Assembly: GCF_009905605.1 (NCBI RefSeq)
Contig: NZ_JAAAKZ010000011.1
Coordinates: forward strand, 62,001-126,000
Reading direction: 5' to 3'
DNA: 64,000 nt
Source: Runella sp. CRIBMP
Lineage (GTDB): Bacteria > Bacteroidota > Bacteroidia > Cytophagales > Spirosomataceae
This document shows, piece after piece, positions 42,376 through 51,535 of this stretch (the first letter of the stretch is position 1; every line of letters begins with the position of its first letter). Position numbers and translations under genes: made by a program. A model generated the notes under the pieces. That model did not search any database, was not told the DNA's origin, and worked only from the letters and a program-made list of their open reading frames with translations.

Positions 42376-45300
42376 ATGAAAAACTTATTGTCAACCTATC
42401 AACTACCAAACAGTTTACGCCAAATAGCTGTTTTTGCCCGTGGAATGACCATGTGGCTTTTGTTACTGTGGGGAGGTGGAGTGTGGGGACAATACAACAA
42501 ACAGGCTACTGAAAAGGGAATACCCCTCAGCAGAATGTTTAATCCGAAACAATACAATGCCCACGGTCAAAACTTCGCCATTGCGCAAGATAAACGGGGT
42601 TTGATGTATTTCGGAAATTTTGCGGGAGTGCTTGAGTACGACGGCGTTTCGTGGCGAACCATTCCTACCCAAAACATCACAAAGGTTTCGGCCCTGTGTG
42701 TAAGTGAATTCGGACGGGTGTTTGTGGGTGGAAAAGGTGAGTTTGGCTATTTAAAACCTGATAGCACCGGAACGCTCTATTTTGAAAGTTTAAGCAAAGC
42801 CATTAAAACTTCCTTTGGGCAAATCCTGAATATATTTCAAACAAAGGCGGGGGTATATTTTATCTCACAAGAATACGTTTTTTTGCTCACCTCCAAAGGA
42901 CTCAAAGAATTTAGAGTTAAGGGTACCATTCTGTCTTCGTTTTATGAAAATCAAAAAATTATCTTATTTCTAAAAAACGGAGGGCCTCAGTATTTAGAGG
43001 GCCAAAACTTGGTTCCGATCCCCAAAACCGCTATCACCCCTACTCTTTTTGATCTAACCGCGGTATTTCCATTAGAAAACAATGAATTCCTGTTGCTTAC
43101 GAGCAGTCAAGGTTTATTTAAATTATCCCAAAATACCATCAAAGTTTTTGATTGTGAAGCCAATAGCCAATTAATTACCAATCAAACTACCTCTGGAACT
43201 GTACTAAGAAATGGTCAATTTGCCATTGGAACCTTAAATGCAGGAATCGTTATTATTTCTAAAAATGGTCAAATTATCAACCAAATTAAAGACAATGACT
43301 ACCTGCAAAACATGCTCGTTAATGCCATGTTTACCAACCGTGACGGTGCATTATGGTTAGCGCTTAATAACGGTATTGTACAAATTGAAGTAGACTCTCC
43401 CATTGAAAAATTCAATGAATTTAGTAACCTGAAGGGCGAAGTAAAAGCCGTAGTACGGGCCAATGGACGCCTATATGCTGCCACTCTCAACGGCCTTTTT
43501 TACATCGACAATTTTAACGTCAAGCCCGTAGCTACCCTCAATGCAGGTTGTTTTGACTTGGCTGTGGCCTCTAATGGACTTTTAGCAGCTACCAACAGAG
43601 GCTTATTTTTAGTTTCAGAACGTGGTAGTCAACAACTTACTCCTTTTTATTCACTGTGCGTCTACGTTTCTAAAATAAATCCCTCCGTGGTTTTTGTGGG
43701 GCAGCAAAATGGGTTAGGAATGTTGAACCTAGCAGGCGGTGGACGAAACTTCCGACTTGTTGGTAAAACCAATGAGCAAATAGTAGGCATAACCGAAGAT
43801 GAAAAAGGGAATCTGTGGCTTGAAACCCTATCTGACGGCGTCATAAAAATCAACGTTCAAACCAACGAGGAAAAAAAGTACTCCGCCCAAGATGGTTTGC
43901 CGCCCTTATCGTACAATCGTATCACCAACACCTCCAAAGGACTTATTGCTTATAATCAAAAGGGAATTTTTCGGTTTCAGTCGCAAAAAGACAAATTCGA
44001 ACCTTTTAATCTTTTCCAAACCGATAGTGCAGCAACTGTATATTGGAACGGAAAAATTTTGGAAGAGCGAAGTGGAAAAATATGGACCACCCGTGGCGAC
44101 GAAAAATTGATAACTTCTTATCTACCAACAGGCCAACCCAACAAGCCTTATCAGGCCACTAATACCCCATTTTTGCCGATTTCAGATATACCATTTAACG
44201 TTATTTATCCAGACCAATCAAACATAATTTGGTTTGGAGGATCTGAGGGTTTGATTCGGTTTGATTTAAACCTCAGTCAAGAATACCAAAGGTCGTTTCC
44301 AGCATTGATTCGAAAAGTGACGGTCAAAGGCGAACAAGCGCTATTCAACGGTTATCCTACCGATTCAACAGCCATTACTGATAATCTGTCGGTGCCGAAA
44401 ATTCGTTTAGAGCCCAATAATAATAACATAGAATTTGAATTTTCAGCCCCGAGTTTTAATGTTAACGAAGTATTGAGCTTTCAATACTACCTCGAAAACT
44501 TTGATAAAGTGTGGTCAGAATGGACTACACAATCTCAAAAGGAATATACCAACCTTCCGCCAGGAAACTATAAATTTAGGGTAAGAGCCCGCAATATTTA
44601 CGGAAAACAAAGTGATGAAGCCATCGTCGAATTTTCGATAGCAACGCCAATGTATCTTAAATGGTGGGCTATTGCCGCCTACATTTTGCTGATTGGAGCG
44701 CTTATTTACAACTCCGTACGTTGGCGTTTGCGGGTATTGGTTCGTGAAAAATTGGAACTTGAAAACCTCATTCGTGAGCGTACGGAGGAAGTGGTGACCC
44801 AAAAAGTTGAGTTGGAACAACAATCAGAAGAGCTTACTACCAAAAATGATCAACTCGAAAAAATTGACTTTATCGTTCAGGCCATCAATACAGAAATCAA
44901 CTTCGCGAATTTGTTTCAAACCGTCTTAAACCGTTTGAAAATCATTCGTAACATGGACTGTGCCAGTGCTTTGATTTTTAATAAAGAAACCAACGGCTAT
45001 CAATTCAAAGCGCTTTATGGCTTCAATGAACTATCGACGGTAGAATCGGTTCAATTAAGCCTTGAAGAAGCCGAAAATCGCTATATTTACGAAGCCATAG
45101 AAGTCTACGAAGATATTTATTTTAAGAATGACATTACCTATGAAAAACTGAATAACCCCATTGATTCTTTGGTGACTCCTAAATCCATGATTGCCATCGT
45201 TATCAAAGTGGATAATCATATTGAAGGTTTTATCACGCTCGAAAACTCCGTCCGCGCAAACGCGTTTGACCAACGAGATTTCAACATGATTAAAAACTTA

Positions 45301-46173
45301 AAGGAACACCTGATTGCGGCTTACATCAAAACCCGCATTCTGGAAGACCTCGAAAAGACCCTGAGCAACCTTAAGAATACCCAAGAAGAGTTGATTCGAC
45401 AGGAACGTCTGGCCTCGGTGGGTCAATTGACCAAAGGAATTGTTGACCGAATTTTGAATCCGTTGAATTATATAAACAACTTTTCTGAATCTTCAACCAT
45501 TTTGATTGATGAACTCAATGAGCTGCTCGAAAAGAACAAAGCGGGTATCAATCAGGATTTACAAGAAGAATTTGAAGATTCGCTGACGTTACTCAAAAAT
45601 AGCATTACCAAAATTTATGACCATGGAAACAGTACAACGCGTATTGTCAAGGACATGCAGAAATTGCTCAAAGAAAAATCCCGTGAGTTTTTTGAAACAG
45701 ATTTAAATTATTTTATTGAGAGCAGAGCAAAAGTCATTTTTCACGACTTTACCCAAAAGAACAGGGATTTTAACGGTGAATTGCTCATTGACCTAGAAAA
45801 CCAATCGCTAAAAACCCGCATTCTCCCGCCTGAGTTTGGGGATGTTCTTTCCAACATCATTGATAATGCCCTTTACACGGTGTCGGAAAAAAGTAAACTC
45901 AATAAAAATTTTTCACCCCAAATTAAATTAACAACGAAACTAATCAACGGTGAAATTCAGTTAAGAATCCGCGACAATGGAAAAGGAATCCCACAACGTG
46001 ATTTAAATCTAATTTTTAGCCCTTTCTTTACCACCAAACCAACTTCAAAAGGTACTGGATTGGGCCTTTTTATGACCAAAGACATCATTGAACTCCATAA
46101 AGGGAGAATAGAACTCACTTCCAAAGAGGGGGAGTTTACCGAAGTAATTATCACGTTACCAACGCTCAACTAA
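42376..46173 (+). CDS. Propeller-Y_Y_Y sensor with GAF and degenerate histidine-kinase core
   Basis: A 1265-residue membrane sensor (ATG 42376 precedes the signal segment; longer frames overlap the transporter gene). Periplasmic two-component-regulator propeller blades span about 40-660, a Y_Y_Y domain about 670-755, one transmembrane helix about 763-783, then a coiled coil, a GAF-like domain (about 835-985) and a HisKA-HATPase core. The H-box reads G-Q-L-T-K-G-I-V-D-R-I-L-N-P-L-N: the phosphoacceptor His is Asp (residue 1024) and the next acidic residue is Arg. The ATPase boxes are intact (I-I-D-N-A-L, D-N-G-K-G-I-P, F-F-T-T-K-P, G-T-G-L-G-L). It may be a pseudokinase sensor acting through the soluble kinase encoded next. 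Confidence 0.85.
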   Translation: MKNLLSTYQLPNSLRQIAVFARGMTMWLLLLWGGGVWGQYNKQATEKGIPLSRMFNPKQYNAHGQNFAIAQDKRGLMYFGNFAGVLEYDGVSWRTIPTQNITKVSALCVSEFGRVFVGGKGEFGYLKPDSTGTLYFESLSKAIKTSFGQILNIFQTKAGVYFISQEYVFLLTSKGLKEFRVKGTILSSFYENQKIILFLKNGGPQYLEGQNLVPIPKTAITPTLFDLTAVFPLENNEFLLLTSSQGLFKLSQNTIKVFDCEANSQLITNQTTSGTVLRNGQFAIGTLNAGIVIISKNGQIINQIKDNDYLQNMLVNAMFTNRDGALWLALNNGIVQIEVDSPIEKFNEFSNLKGEVKAVVRANGRLYAATLNGLFYIDNFNVKPVATLNAGCFDLAVASNGLLAATNRGLFLVSERGSQQLTPFYSLCVYVSKINPSVVFVGQQNGLGMLNLAGGGRNFRLVGKTNEQIVGITEDEKGNLWLETLSDGVIKINVQTNEEKKYSAQDGLPPLSYNRITNTSKGLIAYNQKGIFRFQSQKDKFEPFNLFQTDSAATVYWNGKILEERSGKIWTTRGDEKLITSYLPTGQPNKPYQATNTPFLPISDIPFNVIYPDQSNIIWFGGSEGLIRFDLNLSQEYQRSFPALIRKVTVKGEQALFNGYPTDSTAITDNLSVPKIRLEPNNNNIEFEFSAPSFNVNEVLSFQYYLENFDKVWSEWTTQSQKEYTNLPPGNYKFRVRARNIYGKQSDEAIVEFSIATPMYLKWWAIAAYILLIGALIYNSVRWRLRVLVREKLELENLIRERTEEVVTQKVELEQQSEELTTKNDQLEKIDFIVQAINTEINFANLFQTVLNRLKIIRNMDCASALIFNKETNGYQFKALYGFNELSTVESVQLSLEEAENRYIYEAIEVYEDIYFKNDITYEKLNNPIDSLVTPKSMIAIVIKVDNHIEGFITLENSVRANAFDQRDFNMIKNLKEHLIAAYIKTRILEDLEKTLSNLKNTQEELIRQERLASVGQLTKGIVDRILNPLNYINNFSESSTILIDELNELLEKNKAGINQDLQEEFEDSLTLLKNSITKIYDHGNSTTRIVKDMQKLLKEKSREFFETDLNYFIESRAKVIFHDFTQKNRDFNGELLIDLENQSLKTRILPPEFGDVLSNIIDNALYTVSEKSKLNKNFSPQIKLTTKLINGEIQLRIRDNGKGIPQRDLNLIFSPFFTTKPTSKGTGLGLFMTKDIIELHKGRIELTSKEGEFTEVIITLPTLN

Positions 46174-46196
46174 GCCTCTTTTAACCAAAAGGATAT

Positions 46197-47093
46197 ATGG
46201 AAAATGACAATAAAACGATTGAGTCTGAAAAAAAGGGTGAATTAGAACACCAAGAAAATCACCAATCTGAGCATGACATTGAGGCACTTAAAGAGCGGTA
46301 CAAACAAATGAATAAATTGGCCGAAATTGGTCAGTTAACGGCAGGAATTCTGCACGAAATTCAAAATCCCCTAAATTTTGTAAATAACTTCTCAAAACTC
46401 TCCATTGAATTAGTCAAAGAAATAAAAGAGATTTTTGACAATCGTAAGGATGTTCAACTCACCGAAGAGGAGGAAGATTTGCTTTTTTTGCTTGACCAAC
46501 TAACTGGTCTTAACCAGAAAATCGGAGAAAACGGGGCCCGAATTACCCGAATTATCCAAAGTATGTTAGCGCAAACAAGAAGCGAAAGCAAGGACCCCCA
46601 ATTTGATCCCGTTGATTTAAACGTTTTGTTAGAAGAATTTACAAAACTCGCCTATCAAGGCACCCGCGGAGAGGATAGGTCGTTCAATGTATCGTTGGTT
46701 TTTCAACTGGATACCACCGTAAAAATGGTAAAAATCTCCGCTACCGAGATTAGTAGGGTGATCCTTAATTTGGTTAATAATGCCTGCTACGCCATCAATG
46801 AAAAACTCAAACTGCAGATTGAAGGATACGCGCCCCAAATCATCGTCACTTCAAAACGGCTGAGTGATATGGTTGAGATAAAAATCAGGGACAACGGCAT
46901 AGGAATTCCAGATTCAATTAAAGAAAAACTATTTACACCTTTTTTTACCACTAAACCCGTTGGTAAAGGCACTGGATTAGGGCTAGCACTGAGCCGTGAT
47001 ATTGTAAATATTATGCACCGAGGCACGGTGAGTGTTGACTCTGAGGCAGGTAAATTTACTGAATTTACTCTTCAAATTCCTTTAACATTATAA
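46197..47093 (+). CDS. Soluble sensor-less histidine kinase
   Basis: A 298-residue cytoplasmic kinase with a short charged N-terminus and no sensor domain. The H-box G-Q-L-T-A-G-I-L-H-E-I-Q-N-P-L-N has the phosphoacceptor His53, exactly where the upstream sensor has Asp. ATP-binding boxes: N-L-V-N-N-A-C-Y-A-I, D-N-G-I-G-I-P, F-F-T-T-K-P and G-T-G-L-G-L. Its core is clearly homologous to the end of the upstream 1265-residue protein, so heterodimerisation is plausible. It is 79 bases before the REC-PP2C gene, the likely phosphotransfer target. Confidence 0.92.
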   Translation: MENDNKTIESEKKGELEHQENHQSEHDIEALKERYKQMNKLAEIGQLTAGILHEIQNPLNFVNNFSKLSIELVKEIKEIFDNRKDVQLTEEEEDLLFLLDQLTGLNQKIGENGARITRIIQSMLAQTRSESKDPQFDPVDLNVLLEEFTKLAYQGTRGEDRSFNVSLVFQLDTTVKMVKISATEISRVILNLVNNACYAINEKLKLQIEGYAPQIIVTSKRLSDMVEIKIRDNGIGIPDSIKEKLFTPFFTTKPVGKGTGLGLALSRDIVNIMHRGTVSVDSEAGKFTEFTLQIPLTL

Positions 47094-47172
47094 TATATTT
47101 AAGTGCATTATAACCCATTATAACCTAACCAATCAGTTAAAACGTTAAAACTCACCTCAAATTACCAAGACA

Positions 47173-48348
47173 ATGGCAATCAAGATACTAAGTATGGATG
47201 ACGAATTAGATATGGAAATGCTCATCCAAACTCGATTCAGAAAACAAATTCGTGAAAAAAGATACGAATTCATTTTTGTACACAATGGCGTTGAAGCCCT
47301 CGAAGCGTTAACTGAACATTCCGACATCGACATTGTGCTTTCGGATATCAACATGCCCGAAATGGACGGGCTGACTTTTTTGTCGCACCTCAACCAAATA
47401 AAAAAATCAAGGATAAAAGCGGTGATGGTTTCGGCTCATGGTGATATGGACAATATCCGGCGGGCCATGAACCTTGGAGCGTTTGATTTTATAACAAAAC
47501 CCATCAATTTTGATGACTTAGACATTACCATTGACAAAACCGCCGGGTACATCGAAATGGTGATACAGCATGAGAAGGAGCGAGACCAATTGGTCTCGAT
47601 TCAGAATGATTTGCTCATTGCCAGGGATATTCAACAATCAATGTTGCCTAAGATTTTTCCACCTTTCCCCAATCGAAAAGACCTAGATTTGCACGGCTTT
47701 CTCGAACCAGCCAAATCGGTAGGTGGAGATTTATTCGATTTCTTCTTGATTGACGAAAATCACCTTTTCTTTATCATCGGAGATGTATCTGATAAAGGAG
47801 TGCCAGCGTGTATGTTTATGGCCATTACAAAAGCCATTTTCAAAACCCATTTTTTACACCGTAACTATGAAGATATCGCCGATGAAGTAAAAGAAGTTAA
47901 CGCATTCTTATCGGAAGACAACGACTCTTTTATGTTTGTAACTGCCTTTATTGGCATTTTAGATTTACAGACAGGCGTCGTTGAATACGTTGATGCAGGC
48001 CATGAGCCACCTTTCATTTTACGAAAAGATAAGGGAGTTGAACCGGTGGTAAAAACAACGGGTATGGCACTTGGTATCGACCCGAGCTACAACTATAAAA
48101 AACAAGTGTTGACTTTAAACCCTGGCGACACCCTTTTTATGTATACAGATGGTGTAACCGATGCCAATAATACGGCAGGCGACCGCTTCGGCACCCATAG
48201 AGCAGAAGAAGTTTTAACACCTTTTGTTAATGCACCGTTGCCCCAAGACATCAACAACTCCATTCGCCAGCACTTGAAAGACTTTATCGGTGAAAACTCA
48301 CAATTTGATGATATTACCGTCTTGACGATTCAGTATAACGGCAACTAA
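47173..48348 (+). CDS. Response regulator with PP2C/SpoIIE phosphatase output (RsbU-like)
   Basis: A 391-residue REC-PP2C protein. Receiver: D-D at 9-10, phosphoacceptor Asp58 in V-L-S-D-I-N-M-P, Lys in I-T-K-P-I. Phosphatase: S-V-G-G-D-L-F-D-F-F, G-D-V-S-D-K-G-V-P-A, Y-V-D-A-G-H-E-P-P and F-M-Y-T-D-G-V-T-D-A carry the metal-binding Asp residues of the SpoIIE/RsbU group. Such proteins dephosphorylate STAS antagonists, here presumably the STAS proteins at 29.6 and 32.1 kb, joining the two-component input to the partner switch. A strong terminator follows. Confidence 0.93.
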   Translation: MAIKILSMDDELDMEMLIQTRFRKQIREKRYEFIFVHNGVEALEALTEHSDIDIVLSDINMPEMDGLTFLSHLNQIKKSRIKAVMVSAHGDMDNIRRAMNLGAFDFITKPINFDDLDITIDKTAGYIEMVIQHEKERDQLVSIQNDLLIARDIQQSMLPKIFPPFPNRKDLDLHGFLEPAKSVGGDLFDFFLIDENHLFFIIGDVSDKGVPACMFMAITKAIFKTHFLHRNYEDIADEVKEVNAFLSEDNDSFMFVTAFIGILDLQTGVVEYVDAGHEPPFILRKDKGVEPVVKTTGMALGIDPSYNYKKQVLTLNPGDTLFMYTDGVTDANNTAGDRFGTHRAEEVLTPFVNAPLPQDINNSIRQHLKDFIGENSQFDDITVLTIQYNGN

Positions 48349-48386
48349 GGAGAAAATTTCGTTTATTAAACGAATAAACTGCTTAA

Positions 48387-48441
48387 AAAGCAGCCTCGAA
48401 ACGCCCCCTTTTAGGGTTAGTTTCAGAGGCTGCTTTTTTTT
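48387..48441 (+). terminator. Strong intrinsic terminator after the REC-PP2C gene
   Basis: AGCAGCCTC pairs with GAGGCTGCT, with additional AAAC/GTTT pairs inside across single mismatches, and is followed by eight or more T. It cleanly ends the transcript and separates the LytTR-kinase pair downstream. Confidence 0.85.
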
Positions 48442-48591
48442 CGTATAATAAAAAACTACGATTGGCATATAATTTTTAGCCCTTTCGTACACAAAAAAAT
48501 GATTTTTAGTCCTAAAATGGCTTAATTAGACCCTTATTTAATACACTAATGATATTGACCTTTTTCCTCAAAACTTCCTTTTAAGTAAATT

Positions 48592-49335
48592 ATGGATGCA
48601 ATTCAAATCGTTATTGTTGAAGATGATGCCATTATCGGAGCAGACCTCCAAGACCGCCTTGAGGAGATGGGCTACGAAGTGATTGGACTTTTCGATAATG
48701 GTGAGGAAGCTTATGAATATCTCCAACAATCTTCTCCAGATTTAATTATCATGGATGTGCAGTTGTCGGGAAAATGGGATGGGATTGAAACAGTAAGACA
48801 GATTTCAAAAAAAGTTCAGTTTCCAATCATTTTTTTGACGGGTAATTCTGATGAAATTACCTTTTCAAAAGCAAAAACCACTGCACCAGCGGCTTTTCTT
48901 TCCAAACCTTATCGTGGTCGAGATTTAAAACATGCAATTGAATTAGCCATCATTCAATCAGCCGTAAAAACAAAAAAAATGGTTGATGTTGCTGAAAATG
49001 AAAGTGCCTACGTTCTTCAAGATCGGCTTTTTGTCAAAGTAAAAAACGGTATGGAACGATTATTTTTTCAGGACATCCAATGGGTCGAAGCCAACGATTA
49101 TTATTGTAAAGTTTTTACTCGGACGAAAGAGATTCAAATTTTACAAACCTTAGGTAAATTTAGTGAAACCCTGAGCAATCTATCTGAATTTTTGAGGGTA
49201 CATCGTTCATTTATTGTTAATTTGAACCATGTTGAGCAAATTGGTGACCTTTCCCTCTACATTGGTAAGCACCAAATTCCAGTTAGCAAATCCGCCCGAG
49301 AAGAAATCATGGGACGTTTAAAGAAGATTTCTTAA
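48592..49335 (+). CDS. LytTR-family response regulator (second, paralogue of the one at 13.8 kb)
   Basis: A 247-residue REC-LytTR regulator. Acidic pocket V-E-D-D, phosphoacceptor Asp55 in I-I-M-D-V-Q-L, Lys in F-L-S-K-P-Y, and the DNA-binding signature F-L-R-V-H-R-S-F-I-V-N-L. It aligns with the regulator at 13794 without large gaps, sharing G-A-D-L-x-D and G-K-W-D-G-I-E-T blocks, but has an intact acidic pocket. It is 13 bases before a TPR-HisKA_2 kinase gene, its evident partner. It probably recognises the same type of DNA repeat as its paralogue, making the 14.7-15.0 kb arrays a possible shared target. Confidence 0.92.
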   Translation: MDAIQIVIVEDDAIIGADLQDRLEEMGYEVIGLFDNGEEAYEYLQQSSPDLIIMDVQLSGKWDGIETVRQISKKVQFPIIFLTGNSDEITFSKAKTTAPAAFLSKPYRGRDLKHAIELAIIQSAVKTKKMVDVAENESAYVLQDRLFVKVKNGMERLFFQDIQWVEANDYYCKVFTRTKEIQILQTLGKFSETLSNLSEFLRVHRSFIVNLNHVEQIGDLSLYIGKHQIPVSKSAREEIMGRLKKIS

Positions 49336-49348
49336 TTTCATTTCAATA

Positions 49349-51241
49349 ATGAAAAAAACTTTACTCAAAACTCTGGCTTTTTTGTTTAGTTTTTCGGCAT
49401 TTTCACAAAATACACTTCCCGAAAGTTCTGAGAAAAAGATTTTGTTATTGAACAATACTCTCCTAAAAATCAGAAAATTATATACATTAGCAGAATCTAT
49501 TAACAACACTGATATAGGAAGCGCTAAAAGAATTTTTCACCTATCTTACCATATTGCAAAGGAAAATAATCACCAAGAGTGGATTCCCAAAATTGAGTTT
49601 AATCTAGGAAATGTCGGGGCAAATTTAAATCAACCCGACTCAGCTCTTTATTACTACAATCGAGCTTTATACGCATTTCAGAAGCAAAACAATTTAAAAT
49701 GGGAAGCCAAAACTTTTGGTAGAATCTGTTGGGTATACAATTATTTGGGCAATTTTGACAAAGCGTTACTTTACGGATTTCGGGCGCTTACAATTTATCA
49801 AAAACTCAATGACCCCATTGGAATTGCAAAAGCTAATTCGGATTTAGCTTCCGTTTTTTTTTCACAGAATAAATCTGAAGAAGCAATCAATTATGCACAA
49901 AAAGCATACGATGAGCAAAAACAATCAAATATTTTAAGAGACCTCTCCACGTCGGCCCAAATTCTGGGGGATGCTTGGCTGCTGTCTGGTAACTCTCAAA
50001 AAGCATTGACATTTCTTAATGAAAGTCTAAACATTAGGCGTCTTTTTAACTACGACACAGATATTGCGCTCTCATTGAATAGTAGAGCCAACGTTTACAA
50101 AAAAAAACGACAATATATAGCCGCCCTTGCTGATTATAAAGAGAGCCTCCGAATAGCCCAAAATAGCAGAATTTATTGGCTTACCGCCTCTATTACTGGC
50201 AGTATTGGACATATATACAATATGATGAGAAAATATCGGGAAGCTCTGCCATATTTAATTGAAAATGAAAAGCTATTAAAAAAAACATTTCGCTCCCAAC
50301 AGGCTGTAGATAATTATAAACTACTAGCTGATACCTATGGTCAACTAAAAAAGTACGATTCAGCCTTTTATTTTCAGAAGAAAGCATCGTTTATCGGTGA
50401 CAGTTTACTGAATGCTCAGAAAAATTTTCAATTTTCAAGTTTAAAGACGCAATACGAATCAGAACAAAAGGAGACTCAAATTGCATTACAAAATAAGCAA
50501 TTATCAGAGGACCGAATAAAACTTTGGACTTTATCTTCTTTTCTTGGTTTGATGATTATTGGTGGTCTGATGCTATTTAGGCTCATTCGCACCTTACGCC
50601 AACGCAATAAAGAAAAGGAATATTTGATTAGGGAGATTCACCATCGTGTGAAAAACAACCTTCAAGTTCTTTCAAGTTTATTACATCTACAAAGTAAATA
50701 CATAAAAGATAAAGCCGCATTGGAAGCAATAAGAGAAAGCGAAAACCGCGTAGAAGCGATGGGACTTATTCACCAAAAATTATACATGGGAATCAATCCA
50801 GGAACAGTGGATATGAACGATTATCTCAAAAACCTGGGTATTTCGTTATTGGATTCATTTGGTTTGCTTACCACTGAGCAAGTCACGATTAACTATAAGT
50901 TGGATCCAATTTATTTAGACGTAGACACCGCAATGATTATTGGCCTGATTGTTAATGAATTATTAACCAATTCCCTAAAATATGCTTTTCCCGAGGGGCG
51001 AACAGGCGAGATTGAACTTTCGTTTTGTGAGGAAAATGACAAACTCTGCCTTCAAGTAAAAGACAATGGTATTGGCTCTGCCAAAGCACCAGAATTAAAT
51101 AATGGAACCGCTTTTGGATTGAATCTGGTAAAGATTTTAAGTAAAAAACTCAAAGGAGACTCCAAAATAATCGAAACTACCGAGGGCTACTCAACATTTC
51201 TACAATTTGAAAAGGTAATGGGTAATCATGCGGTATACTAA
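49349..51241 (+). CDS. TPR-containing HisKA_2 sensor histidine kinase
   Basis: A 630-residue membrane kinase: signal peptide (F-L-F-S-F-S-A-F-S-Q), periplasmic TPR units (about 60-370; for example Y-Y-N-R-A-L-Y-A-F and A-I-N-Y-A-Q-K-A-Y), a transmembrane helix (about 392-413), HisKA_2 with E-I-H-H-R-V-K-N-N-L-Q-V-L (His431/432) and a HATPase with N-E-L-L-T-N-S-L-K-Y-A-F, D-N-G-I-G and F-G-L-N-L-V. This class is commonly paired with LytTR regulators, as here. The TPR region likely senses a periplasmic or envelope signal, unknown. Last intact gene of the long plus-strand locus. Confidence 0.92.
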   Translation: MKKTLLKTLAFLFSFSAFSQNTLPESSEKKILLLNNTLLKIRKLYTLAESINNTDIGSAKRIFHLSYHIAKENNHQEWIPKIEFNLGNVGANLNQPDSALYYYNRALYAFQKQNNLKWEAKTFGRICWVYNYLGNFDKALLYGFRALTIYQKLNDPIGIAKANSDLASVFFSQNKSEEAINYAQKAYDEQKQSNILRDLSTSAQILGDAWLLSGNSQKALTFLNESLNIRRLFNYDTDIALSLNSRANVYKKKRQYIAALADYKESLRIAQNSRIYWLTASITGSIGHIYNMMRKYREALPYLIENEKLLKKTFRSQQAVDNYKLLADTYGQLKKYDSAFYFQKKASFIGDSLLNAQKNFQFSSLKTQYESEQKETQIALQNKQLSEDRIKLWTLSSFLGLMIIGGLMLFRLIRTLRQRNKEKEYLIREIHHRVKNNLQVLSSLLHLQSKYIKDKAALEAIRESENRVEAMGLIHQKLYMGINPGTVDMNDYLKNLGISLLDSFGLLTTEQVTINYKLDPIYLDVDTAMIIGLIVNELLTNSLKYAFPEGRTGEIELSFCEENDKLCLQVKDNGIGSAKAPELNNGTAFGLNLVKILSKKLKGDSKIIETTEGYSTFLQFEKVMGNHAVY

Positions 51242-51535
51242 GTTGTAGTAGCTAATAATGAAGGGTAGAGAGATAAGCAAAAATGGTCTATATTTCGGGG
51301 GCGTGGCAATCGGTGCAAATTACGGTTTCAAAAATTGTTCGTGAAGTAACCACAATTGGAGCAATGATTTTGGAGAAAATAGCCCACTAATAAATACAAG
51401 TTAACCCCTATCCTCTAACTTTCCGACTAAACTTGCTAAAATAGTTTAAGTGTTCGCTAAAACTCTTCCACTTCTTCTTTATCGCGGATTATACCTTTGT
51501 ATCCAACAAAGTCTTGTATTATTTTAGTAAAAAGT
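51242..51535. other. Spacer with a possible 35-codon ORF (51283-51390)
   Basis: A 294-base region after the TPR kinase. An ATG at 51283 opens a 35-codon frame ending at 51390 (start M-V-Y-I-S-G-A-W, end I-L-E-K-I-A-H). It resembles a fragment of a larger protein but I do not recognise it. Given the broken genes that follow, it may be the relic of another carbohydrate gene. No terminator is seen. Confidence 0.3.
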
